From positions 31,205,288 through 31,269,287 of the forward strand of contig NC_092090.1 in the NCBI RefSeq assembly GCF_045679555.1: a stretch of 64,000 nucleotides of DNA, in the 5' to 3' direction. The notes under the pieces are model-generated. The model ran no database searches and was not told the DNA's origin. It worked only from the letters and a program-made list of their open reading frames with translations. Shown piece after piece: positions 31,265 through 45,300 of this stretch. The stretch is from Salvelinus alpinus (Eukaryota > Chordata > Actinopteri > Salmoniformes > Salmonidae). Numbering within the stretch: position 1 is the first letter of the stretch; each line of letters starts with the position of its first letter. The translations under genes were made by a program, and so were the position numbers.

Positions 31265-31459
31265 TTAATTTACAGTTTTTACATTGACTCCCATGAAAAT
31301 ATCTCAAATACATGACAGTAACGCAAGGAAAACACATCACATTTAATGTAGCCCAGCTACAGCCAAATTGAAGCAGATAACATGCCAACATCTGAAGGCA
31401 AATAAATTAGATTTTTATATGTTACATTCTATCAAACATGCATATTTCTTTAAAGGTAA

Positions 31460-31465
31460 TTTATT
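31460..31465 (-). promoter_or_regulatory. ano5: Candidate ano5 polyadenylation signal
   Basis: AATAAA on the minus strand, about 565 nt past the ano5 stop codon and the first canonical hexamer I found downstream of it. Usage is inferred. Confidence 0.3.
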
Positions 31466-32028
31466 AGATAGCTGCTGATAAAAGCCATGGGATATCTTTG
31501 GCAGTCTTTGCTGGACATTTGTTAGTAACATATTATGACATTGTAGATAAGGTGAGCATTAGATTACATTTGTTTCAAGAAGCTGTATATTGTCTGGTAC
31601 AATATCATGAATCCCAATAGCATTTAACTGAACACTTAACAAGTTGGCACATACTTTTGTAGGATTCCATAATATCCTATCACGATCAACACTGGCACTG
31701 AGTGACTGAATCACTTGCAAGAAACATCATTGCACTGAAGATATGAAGCAGCATTGGACGCTGAGAAAAGGTGACGAGATGTGGTCATCGATCAAATTAA
31801 TCCATCCCTGCCTCCAATGACAGTCCTAATATAGGCGAAAAGGTTGAAATCTGCTAGCTGCTCATTTGAAAATGAACAAACAACAAAACAAAGAGAAACA
31901 ATTGATAGGATTGCCCCACTGACAGAAGCCCTTTACTGTACTTCTGTTTTCTATCAGTGGAGGAGACTTCACAGCAACACCCTCCCAGTTAGGTTAGCCA
32001 GGTGGGTGAGAGTTACTGATTGGGGGGC

Positions 32029-32247
32029 CTACTCAGATAACACGTCATGCTTGTCGGTGGCAGTGCAGACCTCAGGTTTGGGTTCAATGATAAAACTCTG
32101 ACTCAGCTGGATCTTGAGCTTCTCAACCTCGTAGTTGTGCAGGTATTCCTGGATGAGGTAACGTTCCCGTTTAAGCCGAGCCTTCACCTCGGATGGCACA
32201 TCCGGGATCAGCCAGGCCACAAAGAACTTCACCACAAACACCACGTG
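32029..32247 (-). CDS. ano5: ano5 coding exon 20 (residues 840-911, stop)
   Basis: Encodes [20 protein letters not shown] and the cytosolic C-terminus, ending at TAG (32031-32029). The tail after [17 protein letters not shown] is diverged from mammals. Confidence 0.95.
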   Translation of the reverse strand, partial: HVVFVVKFFVAWLIPDVPSEVKARLKRERYLIQEYLHNYEVEKLKIQLSQSFIIEPKPEVCTATDKHDVLSE

Positions 32248-33337
32248 CTGATGGGAAAGGAAGACATTTTTTTACAGAGCATACCATTATCACACACTCA
32301 TCTTATGACGTACAGATAATAACATGTTAAAAGACAGTGATAGCAAAGATTGGGCTCTGTTGCGTACTGTATATAATGGAGAGAGCACCTGCTGGTTTAG
32401 AGTGGAGAGATGTGCTGTGTTCCATAGACATATTTTGGATGGCTTACCTCCATGATAATGATGAAGGCCAGTTTGGCTGCCAGGATGTGCCAGAATTGCA
32501 TAGTGTGGGAGTACTGCCTCTGGTGGCCTGGAGGGTAGCGGTAGTCACGGTACCTGAGACAATATATAGGGCCAATGTCAAGACACAACAACTACATACA
32601 ATCGTGCTAAACCCGAAGCATTGACCTGTCCTCAGTAAACATCTGGATTAATACAATCGCAGCTCCATAGTCAAGACGTCAAGTGAAGTCAAGACAAAGG
32701 GTATTTAAATGTGCAAGTGAGTGGCCTGGCATTGCAGTCGCTTCCCACCTGCAGGTGGTGATGATGGAGCTGTTGAACCAGGCAGGAATCGCCCCCTCCT
32801 CGGGCGTACTGAGGAGAGGGATCTGGGAGATGTCATACACTGACAGGCTGTTGTTGATGTAGCCACTCATGGTGGCTTCAGAGCCAGGGTGGTAGGTATA
32901 CAGGTAGACCAGGCGGGGGATCATGTCTGAAGTAAAGGCCATGATGAATGCCTGGGGAGATGAGATAGCATGAGAGGGGATCCGAGACACATTGAACTAT
33001 TGAATTACTGTATTTTGATTATATAGTATATATGAATTATAAAATGGGGCTGTTCAACAATAAAGACATAGATTTGAACACTTGATAACAACAATGTGGC
33101 TACAGCTTAATAACATTTAATCCTTCTCACATTGGTGACAACGGACAAGATGGCTACCACATTGAGGATCTCCTGCCATGCTCCGATGTTGTGGGCCTTG
33201 GCCGCCACAGGCCGGCGGAACTGGGTGGTGAACTTCCAGGAGTCCACTCTGACCTCCAGGATGTTGTTACAGAGGGCCAGCAGGGGGGCCAGGGGGAAAG
33301 AGGCCACAAACAGAGTGATGAAGCCAAACTGGATTAC

Positions 33338-33392
<55 letters not shown>

Positions 33393-36300
33393 CATGTTGA
33401 TGAACAGCCCTACACCGTCTCCTGTCTATGTGGGAAGAGAGTGGAGTGGGTTAAGGGCCTCCTTACCCATCTCCAGGTACTCATAGAACAGGCCCAGCTG
33501 GCTGAAGTTCTGCAGGTCGTGGTCCTGCTCCCAGCGGCTGTACTGGTCTTTCCGGGCCTTCCTGCTGCACCACCAGTTCCTCAGCAGCCTGACAGGATAT
33601 AATATAGATCAAGAGAATATTGAACTCTGAGGAGGGCACGCGTACAAATTACATACTGAATGTCGGACATCTTTAACAAGTTCAACCTGGTTCACACCCC
33701 ATGGTGGAGTAAATATGCAACTGAAAGATCATCGAGGTACATTTCGCCGTCTATCAGAAGTAGGTCAGAGGTCAGTGAAACTCACGGCAGTAGAGCCTCC
33801 TGGATGTTCCCACACACCTGCTTCCCTGTCATGACAATCACCAGCTGGGTGGTCAGCTCAATCAGACAGCCTCCTGGGTCACACTGGGACAAATTACAGT
33901 GGGTGTTTAACAGTTAGGTTTGAGATCAAAACATAAATACTGTAGTTTACTCTTCAAAAGGTGTGAGTTTCATATGGTAGAATGTGTTCATATACTGTAG
34001 ATGCTGTGTGACAAAGCTCACCTCCTCGTTCCTCAGCGTGCTGTATTTGCCAAACATGTACGTGTATTTGCCTGGGTAACCCACAAACTTGCCCTTGAAG
34101 AAGGCCACGTAGAAACATGAAGAATAGTAGTTGACAAACTGGAAGAGGAACATCTTCATTGTCAACTTGTTTTCATACTCCAGATGTGTCTTGGGAATTT
34201 CTGTTGGAGCAAGTAGTTGGAGGTCAAAGCCATTCAAGGCACACCAGCTACCTAAACTAATGGGTGCAATGTACTACTGAGGTATGAGTGAATCTTTATA
34301 GGAGAGAATTTTTTTTTTTTTTAAATGAGTAGGAAATGTATAGTTAATGTGACCTGGGTTAAACATCACTTTAACTTGATATGCCCTCAGTGTTCCATCT
34401 CCCTGCATTTCCTGCTCCTACTGAGAAAATCGTCATGATAGTGAGCTACTCCTCCTCACCCATATCTGTGATCCAAATGGCCACTCGCTCATAGAAGAAG
34501 TTAAGGATCATAATGATGACAAAGTTGATAAAGGAGGCGGTGACAGAGGTAGCGAGCTGCGGGGTGATGAGAGAGCCCACCAGATGGATCTTCTTAGTGG
34601 GGCTGTCCTTCATGATGCTGGCGAAGGCCGCATACACAGCCAGCCTGTAGACTATCACCCCAGTGATACAGGCCACAATCAGAAGCATCTGTGGAGAATA
34701 CAAAATCCACATGCTACAGTGCCCACTTACAGCGCACATACAGTATACTGCACACTGGTGAACAAATTCTTGCAGACACACAGAGTTGGTGTAGTATGTT
34801 GGCTTACCCAGAACAGAACAGTAACCCCAGAGAGGCAAAAGCGACCACACTTTTTGGGGAGGGGTAGGTATGGCTCCATTTCCTGCACAATAACAAATAA
34901 CGGAAAGCCCAGTCAGTAGCTTACATTGAATACTTTAGAATTTGCACAGTATTACAAGTAGTGTGTAATAACCAGTTGGCAGCCCGTACCTGGGTGATCC
35001 GGTTGAGTCTCTGGTCAGTGCACCTCGTCTCAAACTCCGGGCGGATCTGGAGCTGCTGCTGCTCCTCCTCGAAATCCACCAGGTCCCATTCATACTCCAA
35101 CTGGGCCTGGCGCCGCTTCCAGAACTCCAGGAACAGAGTCACTGCAGAACCGACAGGGTCATTACACTCTAACAGTAACAGTCTGCCTCCCTCACAGGGG
35201 ATGTACTGTAATTCTCCAACAGGTTAAATACAGTAACAACAGAGTGGACAGACACTTACCCCAGATCCCCATAAACATGGCAAAGAACACGGTCCCCTCG
35301 TTATCAAACAGATGGGATTGCTGGAAGAGGGAACAAGGGACAGGATGAGCTCCTAACCACCCAGAGGAAATGACATGCCGTGCTTTGGCCACAGCAATAT
35401 GACATACTGCACACTCAGCATGGGAGATTTCACTGGCTTTGATTGACAGGCTGGTTTAAACAATAAGCTAAGCATGCAGAATATTTACACAGCCATCATT
35501 TTTTTAAGTGTGAAGAGCCATCAATAATTAGATGTAATGGCCAATCATCATGAGATTATGATTAGCCATTTGAGGAAAGATTACATTGTGACTGAATGAC
35601 AGAATATATTGTATATGTTCCCTTACCCAGGATGAGAGACACGTGGAGTTGAGCTTCCAGTAACTACACTTCTTATCACACAGCGGACACATCACAATAC
35701 TCCCTCCAATGCTGGGGTCACAGATCTCCTTACTGTGGGAGAGATAAATAGGAAGAATAGAAAGTGGGAAAGAACATAATACATTTGATATGACTTCACA
35801 TGTCTTGTATAGACTGACAAAGTTGTGTGATTTAGTGTACTGTTGGATGTGCAACAACAAAGATGTATTTTTTTTTACACAATTATTATTAATATACTGA
35901 ATACACACCATTAGGTGTGTGTGTGTGTATGAGAGCCCACTTGGGCATGATTCAAAGGCTGTGTTTAAACAGGCAGCCCAATAATTCGTATTTTGAACAT
36001 TGATATCAGATCTTATTTGTTGTTACTTTAAAAAAAAACTTTTGTACTTTTTGTACTTTTTATTTTAAACTCGGACAAAACAGATCTGCTAGTTCTAGGT
36101 CCCAAGAAACAAAGAGATCTTCTGTTGAATCTGACAATTAATCTTGATGGTTGTACAGTCATCTCAAACAAAACTGTGAAGGACCTCGGTGTTACTCTGG
36201 ACCCCGATCTCTCTTTTGATGAACATATCAAGAATATTTAGAGGACAGCTTTTTTCCATCTTCATAACATTGCAAATTTCAGAAACTTTCTGTCCTAAAA

Positions 36301-39300
36301 TGATTCAGCAAAATGTATCCATGCTTTTGTCACTTCTAGATTAGACTACTGCAATGCTCTACTTTCCGGCTACCCGGATAAAGCACTAAATAAACTTCAG
36401 TTAGTGCTGAACACGGCTGCTAGAATCTTGACTAGAATCAAAAAATGTGATCATATTACTCTAGTATTATATTACTCCTCTCTACACTGGCTTCCTGTTA
36501 AGGCTAGGGCTGATTTCAAGGTTTTACTGCTAACCTACAAAGCATTACATGGGCTTGCTCCTACCTATCTTTCCGATTTGGTCCTGATGTACATACCTAC
36601 ACATACGCTATGGTTACAAGACGCAGGCCTCCTTACTGTCCCTAGAATATCTAAGCAAACAGTTGGAGGCAGGGCTTTCTCCTATAGAGCTCCATTTTTA
36701 TGGAATGGTCTGCCTATCCATGTGAGAGACGCAGAACTCGGTCTCGACCTCTAAGTCTTTATTGAAGACTCATCTCTTCAGTAGGTCCTATGATTGAGTG
36801 TAGTCTGGCCCAAGGGTGGGAAGGTGAACGGAAAGGCACTGGAGCGACGAACCGCCCTTGCTGTCTCTGCCTGGCCGGTTCCCCTCTCTCCACTGGGATT
36901 CTCTGCCTCTAACCCTATAACTGGGGCGGAGTCACTGGCTTACTGGTGCTCTTCCATGCTGTCCCTAGGAGGGGTGCGTCACTCGAGTGGGTTGAGTCAC
37001 TGACGTGATCGTCCTGTGCGGGTTGACGCCCCCCTCGGGTTCGTGCCGTGGTGGAGATCTTTGTGGGCTATACTCAGCCTTGTCTCAGGGTAGTAGGTTG
37101 GTGGTTGAAGATATCCCTCTAGTGGTGTGGGGGCTGTGCTTTGGCAAAGTGGGTGGGGTTATATCCTGCCTGTTTAGCCCTGTTTGGGGGTATCGTCGGA
37201 CAGGGCCACAGTGTCTCCCGACCCCTCCTGTCTTAGCCTCCAGTATTTATGCTGTGAAGGTTAATGTGTCGGGGGGCTAAGGTCAGTCTGTTATATCTGG
37301 AGTATTTCTCCTGTCTTATCCGGTGTCCTGTGTAAATGTAAGTATGCTCCCTCTAATTCTCTCTCTCTTCTCTCGGAGGACCTCAGCCCTAGGACCATGC
37401 CTCAGGACTACCTGGCCTGATGACTCCTTGCTGTCCCCAGTCCACCTGGTCATGCTGCTGCTCCAGTTTCAACTGTTCTGCCTGCGGCTATGGAACCCTG
37501 ACCTGTTCACCGGACGTGCTACCTTGTCCCGGACCTGCTGTTTTGGACTCTCTCTCTTCCCCACCTGCTGTCTCTAACTCTGAATGATCGGCTATGAAAA
37601 GCCAACTGACATTTACTCCTGAGGTGCTGACCTGTTGCACCCTCTACAACCACTGTGGTTATTATTATTTGACCCTGCTGGCCATCTGTGAACTTTTGAA
37701 CATCTTGGCCATGTTCTGTTATAATCTCCACCCGGCACAGCCAGAAGAGGACTGGCCACCCCTCAGAGCCTGGTTCCTCTCTAGGTTTCTTCCTAGGTTC
37801 TGGCCTTTCTAGGGAGTTTTTCCTAGCCACCGTGCTTCTACACCTGCATTGCTTGCTGTTTGGGGTTTTAGACTGGGTTTCTGTACATCACTTTGTGACA
37901 TCGGCTGATGTAAAAAGGGCTTTATAAATACATTTGATTGATTGATTGATCTTCTGCCAATAATTGGGCGAAATATTAGAATTGGGCTGCCTGTTTAAAT
38001 GCAGACAATTAACTGTTTTCCTATTTTTCAAAAAAGGCACCTTTCTGCCCCCTGGTGGTACTAACCTTGTTAAATTGTCATCGTAGCTTAGCACACCATA
38101 GATAAAACATATGACCCCCATGACCGCAGCAAAGAACAACATCTCTGTGTAGAAGCCCAGCCAGGCAAAGTAGATCCCAATCTTCTCCCCATAATACTTC
38201 CTGTTAACAACACAGAGATAATTCAATTTATTTGGCATTAGGGAGTAGGGACACTTAGTACTTGCATGCTGTTATAGATCAGGTGTTCCCAAACTTTTTC
38301 ACTCGGGGCCCCCCTTCCATCATTGGGGGACATCCTACGTCCCCCCCCCCCCCCCCCATGTGCACACCACGTCTATTTCTATGGGCACAGGGACTGTTCA
38401 TGACACAAACTGTTCACACCGCTCTTGTTGGTAGAGAGAATGTTGCAGGTTTAAAGCACATTTTCGTGCAATTCTAGACATTTTGTCATGTCTAATGTGT
38501 ATTCATGTGACATTTGAGTGACAACAATTATTACAACAATATCTATGGGCTATAAAACCTAAGTAAAAAAACGTTAGCTGACATTTCTGACAAGTTATAA
38601 ATAGCTCTCTATGGTATGCATTGACTGACATGACAAGAGGAACTGATGATGCACTACCCAATTTCGAAATTGCACCTTGTGCATTCTACTATTACAACTT
38701 TCAAGAGTAAGTTTAAAGCCGGACTGAGTTCGCCCACCTCCCCCCTCCCCTCCCCTCCCCCTGTTATAGACGTAGATCTTTGTGTCCATGCATGGGGGAA
38801 ATGTAACCGATGTCCAGCCGATGTTGTCTTACCTGATGAGGTTGAGGGGCTGCTCCTTGTAGAAACAGAGGAACCTAGCCCAATTCTTATAGAGATGGTA
38901 GCGTTCGCTCTCACACTGCTCATTTGTGTTCCTCTCCCAGTATCGACACTGACAGCACAGAGGACAGGAGAATAATCCGTTCTAGTTTAGAAAAAATCTG
39001 ACATCCTCACATGAAATCTACTGTGAGTATGTTGATGTGATGTAGGTGGGGCGTCACGTGTTTCTTACATCATGAAGTGGGAAGGCTGAGGTGTAGGTCC
39101 CGTTGTTCAGCAACCGCTTGATACCTTTCTTGTCTGTCTCCTTGCGGTCCTCTTTATTGTACGGACAGCGAGACAGGATGTAGTACACCTGACAGGAAGG
39201 GACATCAGATCAGTGTGTGTGTGTGTGTGTGTGTGTGCGCGTCTCTCTGGATTCTGTGTTAAGATTCTGTACTCACTATTCTGTTGCGTGTAGAGGGGGG

Positions 39301-42300
39301 GAAGAAGGTGTCTTGGTTTTTGATGAGGAAGAAGTCTATCTTGTCCTTATCAAATGGAGAGGTGAAGTAGTCAGGCTGTGGGCGCATCACCTTCTCTGGC
39401 AGGCGGAACGGTCGGGAGAGCCACTCCAGTGGAACGTCCTGTCCGTGGGGGATGTCGCTTTCCTTAAAGGGAACCTTGATCTTCAGCACGTCAGCGTAGG
39501 TGGCCAACACCTCCCACGGGGCGTGGATCTTCAGGAAGTATGTTTTCAGATCATCCGAGTCCTAAGAGGAATGAGTTGAGAGAGGGCAGAGCGAGGCAAT
39601 TTGACTGACCATACAATTTAAGCACAAAACAGAGGAATCATTTAAAATAGAGTAGATTTATGATATTTTCAAAATTTTCCATTTGAATATAGTACACATT
39701 TTCACCTAAAAGTTTGTAAAGAAAACATAGAAACACTGTCTGTACAAAATATTAAGAACAGCTTCCTAATACTGAGTTATTTTCTTTTTACGCTCAGAAC
39801 AGCCTCAATTCATCGGGGCATGGACTACAAGGTGACTCCAATGCTTCCCACAGTTGTGTCAAGTTGGCTGGATGTCCTTTGGGTGGTGGAACATTCTTGA
39901 TACACACAGGAAACTGTTGAGCGTGAAAAACCCAGATGCGTTGCAGTTCTTGACACACACCAACCTGTGCGCCTGGCATGTACGACCATACCCTGTTCAA
40001 AGGCACTTAAATCTTTTGTCTTGCCCATTCACCCTCTGAATGGCACACATACACAACTAATGTCTCAATTGTCTCAAGGCTTAAATATTCTTCTTTAATT
40101 AACCTGTCTCCTCTCCTTCATCTACACTGGTTGAAGGGATCATATAAGGTAAGCTTTCACCTGGATTCACCTGGTCAGTCTATGTTATGGAAAGAGCAGG
40201 TGTTCCTAAAGTTTTGTACACTCAGTATATGTTAAACACCCTTCTACCACTGAGGAAAGAAGAATGTGGAGTGAAATTCACCTTTAAGAAAGCTCTGCTG
40301 AGATATTCCCCACTTTGCAGTAATGTGATGTGCTGCTGCATGATGACCACTAGAGGGCCCCAGCGTGCCACAGATGGGTAACTCACCAATTTGTCCTCAG
40401 TCTCAAGCTCCAGTCCAGCCTTCTTAAGGTTGGCCTCAAACTCCCTCCTCCTCTCCTGTACAAATACAGATACAGACACACATGCACTTTACGCAATAGC
40501 AAGTACCAGGGCAGAAAAGCATTTATCCTTGTATCTCCCCCTCTATCACTTTATCCTTCCATCCATTCTTGTATTCTAACTTCCCCATTCATTCTCATAA
40601 TTTTTCCTTGGGAGGATCCATTTTGTTCTTGTGGAAGCTCTGTTGAAAGACTGCCTGGCACCAGTCACAGCATTCTCAAAGTCCAAAAATCAGAAGCTAG
40701 AGGGCCTTGTAATAATGAAATTTGGTCTGTCTATGGTCTGTCTGTGGCATGAAATCTTTGCTTCTCTGTCAAGAAAGAGGTGATGCAATTACCCCAACAA
40801 CAAAGTTTCAACCACTGGGAACTTATCAGCCACTTCCTTTTAGCCACCTTCTCCTCTTACCGCCCTGATTCAGGCTGATTATGAGTCATGGTCACGTGGT
40901 CAGTTGACCCCAGACACTGTCTTTACTGTGAAAAAAGGTATTGCAACAGACAACTAAAATAGCTGTGTTCTTATTGAAGTCGTTCAGGCTCAAAGCACGC
41001 CTGACCACTCCAAGGTTAATGCTCTGTGCTGTCATGTCCGTGTTGATAAACTGCCATGTGTCTCTCTGTAACCACACAATGCTCTCTGTCTCTGTGTTGA
41101 TGATGGTGCGTTATGCTGCCCACCTGCTTCTTCTCTCCATCCTTGTCGTCTAGGTAGGACAGTATGAAGTCAATCCTGCGAACCCCGTCCCTGAAAAACA
41201 CGGTGTCTTTGTTCTGCTGTAGTCTGTCAGTCTGGAGGGCAGACAGAGAAGAGTGTCAGAACACTAACCCACACAAACTATTTCTCTCCTCCTATGAACA
41301 GAGAACATCTGTTTACTGAATGTGACGATGTACGTTAAAAGTACATTAAAAGTACATGGTCGTAGTTTAGTATATAGTTTAGGACACACTCAAAATTAAA
41401 TAAACAAATGTATTTTGTAATGAGTGTGGACTTTCTCTCTTTTGTGTGGTTTGTCTTATGTAACTTGAATAGGAGTTAGGAGGCAATGGCTCCTGGACAC
41501 TTTCCAGTGAAGGCATGCCTATCATTATGCTAAACGTAGCCCTCAACTATGGGAAGCAATGTGGTACATACTGCACTAGGGCCTGAAATGAACGTTTTGG
41601 TTTTTATAATAACGTTAAACCTAGTCTTGATATTCTCAGATCATCCCAGACCAGTATACAGCCACTTCTTGATTCAAGCCCCAAACCTGGCACTGACAAT
41701 ACTCTTCAATCACAATGCTCCACACTCCAGTTTGCCAGGGTCCAGTTTCTCAGTTCAACACTCCACACTTCAGTTTATTTATAAGCATATTAAGCATGTG
41801 TAGGAGAAATCACCCTTGTTAAAAAGTTAAATGTTTGTGAAATTCAGGATATTGTATATACAGTAGGTTAAAGGCTGTTTCTCAACTAGGTTTGTTTACT
41901 CCTGGTTTTATTCCACCTGAGGGGTACAGCTAAGGTTTTACAGTGCTATGCCCTGCAGTTAGGACGACAGAGGGGAAAAAACCTTATCGACACAGTCTTG
42001 GCCCTGGAGTGGAGGAAAATGGCTTTTCTTGATCCAATCGGCTAAGATTATGTTCACCAATTCCAGGTCTTACATCATCTTTTGAACCTCAATTGTGAAG
42101 AAGTATTGCCTGTGTGGGGTCTGTTTCACCGTGTGACTAGGAGGAAAAGCGCTTCAGTCCAATTAGCTTAGTGTGCGACAAAACAGAGGCGGGTCCCTAG
42201 ATACAGCGGTATCCTGGCTCTGGAGAACACACTGCGGTCGGGAAGAGAAACAGAGCCCCTCCCCTTTTTGTTTATCAGCCCCCACACCCACAAACAGGGA

Positions 42301-45300
42301 GGAAGGAAACAGGGTGTGGATACAGCATTTAATTCCTATAATCATCAACAGAATTAGGTTGTGGAAAGCATATTAGAACAATTTGAAATGTATGGCCTTC
42401 CACCTTTATGTGTCAAAGCATGCTTGAATATGAGTGAGAGAGAAAATGTTCAAGTTCGCTAGTTCTTGAATAACAGATTAATGCTGGATAGAGAACACGG
42501 ACACGGACACAGAACAGACACAGTAATATTCTCTCTGTAGGCAGTATTTTAGTTTGTGCTTATTGCCTGGGGAGAGGTGATCTGATAAAGAGAGGAGCTC
42601 TCTGAGAGACACTGAGGTCTTGTGACTGAACAATGAGAACTGTAGTAGAAAGAGGTCAGTTGTTTCCAACTTAGGCAAGGTACACAAAGGCATGCAAAAC
42701 AACCTCTTTTCAATACACGCTCACTATTGATCAAGAATATTGATCATGGATGGGGATCGATCAAGCATGTGGAGGAAGACTAAAAACAAAACACATAATC
42801 ATACATTTCTTACAGCCAAATACGCACATAAGTGCCAAAATGTATTACATTTACATTTAAGTCATTTAGCAGACGCTCTTATCCAGAGCGACTTACAAGT
42901 TGGATCTACTAATCCAGTATACCTTCAACATTTCGTTAACCTTTATCATGTAAATAATTTGATGTGTTTTTTGTTTGTTGCAGCTTTCAATTAAATTTGC
43001 CTGTTGCATTGCAGAACACTGCTGCATTACAGCACAGAGAGCTTGGGAAGTCATCTAGGGCAGGGATATGTTAATGTAGAGTGAAAGGAGAGTGTCCAGG
43101 CAGGTCAACATGGGGTCATGGGACTCACCTCTGTGTGTCCAGGTAGCTGTGTACCTCCGTCCTCTATAAAGTTATTAAGACTGTGGACATTACATTCCTC
43201 TGTGAAGAGAAAAGAAACACGAGCAGCGATTAGTTCCCATAAAGGGCAATCTGCAGTTGCTACATACAATTTTGGACTTATGATATATAGTATAATGATA
43301 TACTGCATATGAGTCCATTGATTCTTGAATAATATAACTTATACATGCCTCATGAGCTTAGTTTAACTGTCACACCCCATCAGAACCCAAAATATAAACT
43401 AGTTTTAATCCAATGTTGGTAAATATTGTATATGTAAACAAACACAGTATAGCCTCAAAACATGGTTTAAAATATAATGCTGATATCTTGGAAGGTCCGT
43501 CCTTACATCTATCCCACTGGGCAAAAACTGGTTGAATCAATGTTGTTTCCACATCATTTCAATACATTTTTTTTATGTGATGACATTGAATCATCGTGGA
43601 AAACTGATTGGATTTGTAAAAAGTCATCAACATAAGGGAATTTCATCTCTATTTCACCCAACTTTGAACCTAAATCTAATGTCATGATGAATTCACGTTA
43701 GTTGACAACTCAAACAAATGTAAATAAAAAATGTATGTTGAACTGAGGTATAGGGCTAAGGATTGCCCCTTTAACAGAAAACTATTTACAATGTACAAAT
43801 GGCATAGTGATATGTGTACAGAAATGTGTAACCACTCATTTACTTGAGAGAAAGCAATGGGTTAATTGTCTATATATTTTACGTAATTATTCCAGCCTCA
43901 TCACACCAACTAGCCTAATAGGTCATATGAGATACAACATACACTTGATATGAAAATGTCAAACTTGTTCCCTGTGGTCATGTATGATAGCTTCACTACA
44001 TACAGTCAATTGGCTAAATGAATCCTAGAAAAATAAAGCTATGTTATTTAACTAAAATGACTGTAATGTCATCAGATACACTACTTAAACCCCATGAAAT
44101 CCCATGACCCATCCCTCTGTTTCCACCGACAATCCTTTTCTACAGATTTGCCAATGATTTTGCAGATGATCGAGTCGGTCTCCCTCCTATTAGGTAATAG
44201 TTCTATATTGAGAGCAGGGATTGCTGATGTGAAGAAAACAGCATTAGTCTGTCAGTGGAACTGTGTTGTGGTCAGATGTCAGAACACCCCAACACAACAC
44301 TGTGTTGACATGGACTGCCCTCAGGGCAACAGCATGGTGAAATAGACATGAAGACACTCACTCTCTCAAGAGCTCTCAGAGATAAAACCAAGGGAAAGAA
44401 CTAAACACATGCCTATAAAGACCCACTAGCACAAAAGCACACTTTCCATCTAGACACACAGACAGAAACACACAGCATTCCAGCAGCAGCGCAGAGCACT
44501 CCCCCAGCCTGGCAGAAACCGCTAGAGGAGGGAATGTGCTCATGTTGCAGCACTGCCTGCCTCCTGGTTATTTCTGAATGCTGGGAAACAAGCACTTCCC
44601 GTGGGGAGGTTAGGCCTCTACATACACGGAGGGATGGGGGAGGGGCAGCAGCCCAGTCAGAGGCCCTGTAGTTCCCTCAGACGTAACACAATCTAGCTTA
44701 CCACAGGAAGGATTCCTTCTGCCCTGAGCCTTTCTTTCATTGGATGAGTGGGATATTTTTAAAGAACCAGAGGTTTGACTGAGTGCCTTGCAAGCCAATG
44801 AGAGGCTCGAGGGAGCCGCTCTGTACAGCTGAGAGGTAAATTAAAGAGACAACTCATGAGGTTGGAATGATGTTGAGACTGCCAGCCAGCCAGATGAGTC
44901 GGAGCACAAGCATCCCTAACCCCTATGAAGGTCAAACTAGCAGAGGGATTTTCCAAAGAAGCTGTGCCAAGCTGTGATGATTGTACTGCTAACAGTCATT
45001 ATCAGTCCAGAGCTGAGCAAACAAAGAGAGAGAGGGAGTGTGTTACCAAACAGGGACAAGGCCACTTTTATTATACATTTATAGATAGCAGCACATCCAC
45101 ACACATGCAGAAACACACAGTATGCATATACTACAGTATAGTATATGCATAGTATACATGCGTTCAGCACCCAAGCAACACACATTTTTCAATATTTTCA
45201 AAAATGAATACAATGGGATACACATATCCTCAAATACAGTATGGTTTAAACACATAAATATAAATACACTATTGTTTGTATATATCCCATATATTTAAAG

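Noticed and set aside
33132-33602. 156-aa plus-strand ORF with RERERE repeats
   Set aside because: It is the antisense shadow of ano5 exons 16-17 and the (GA)n microsatellite.
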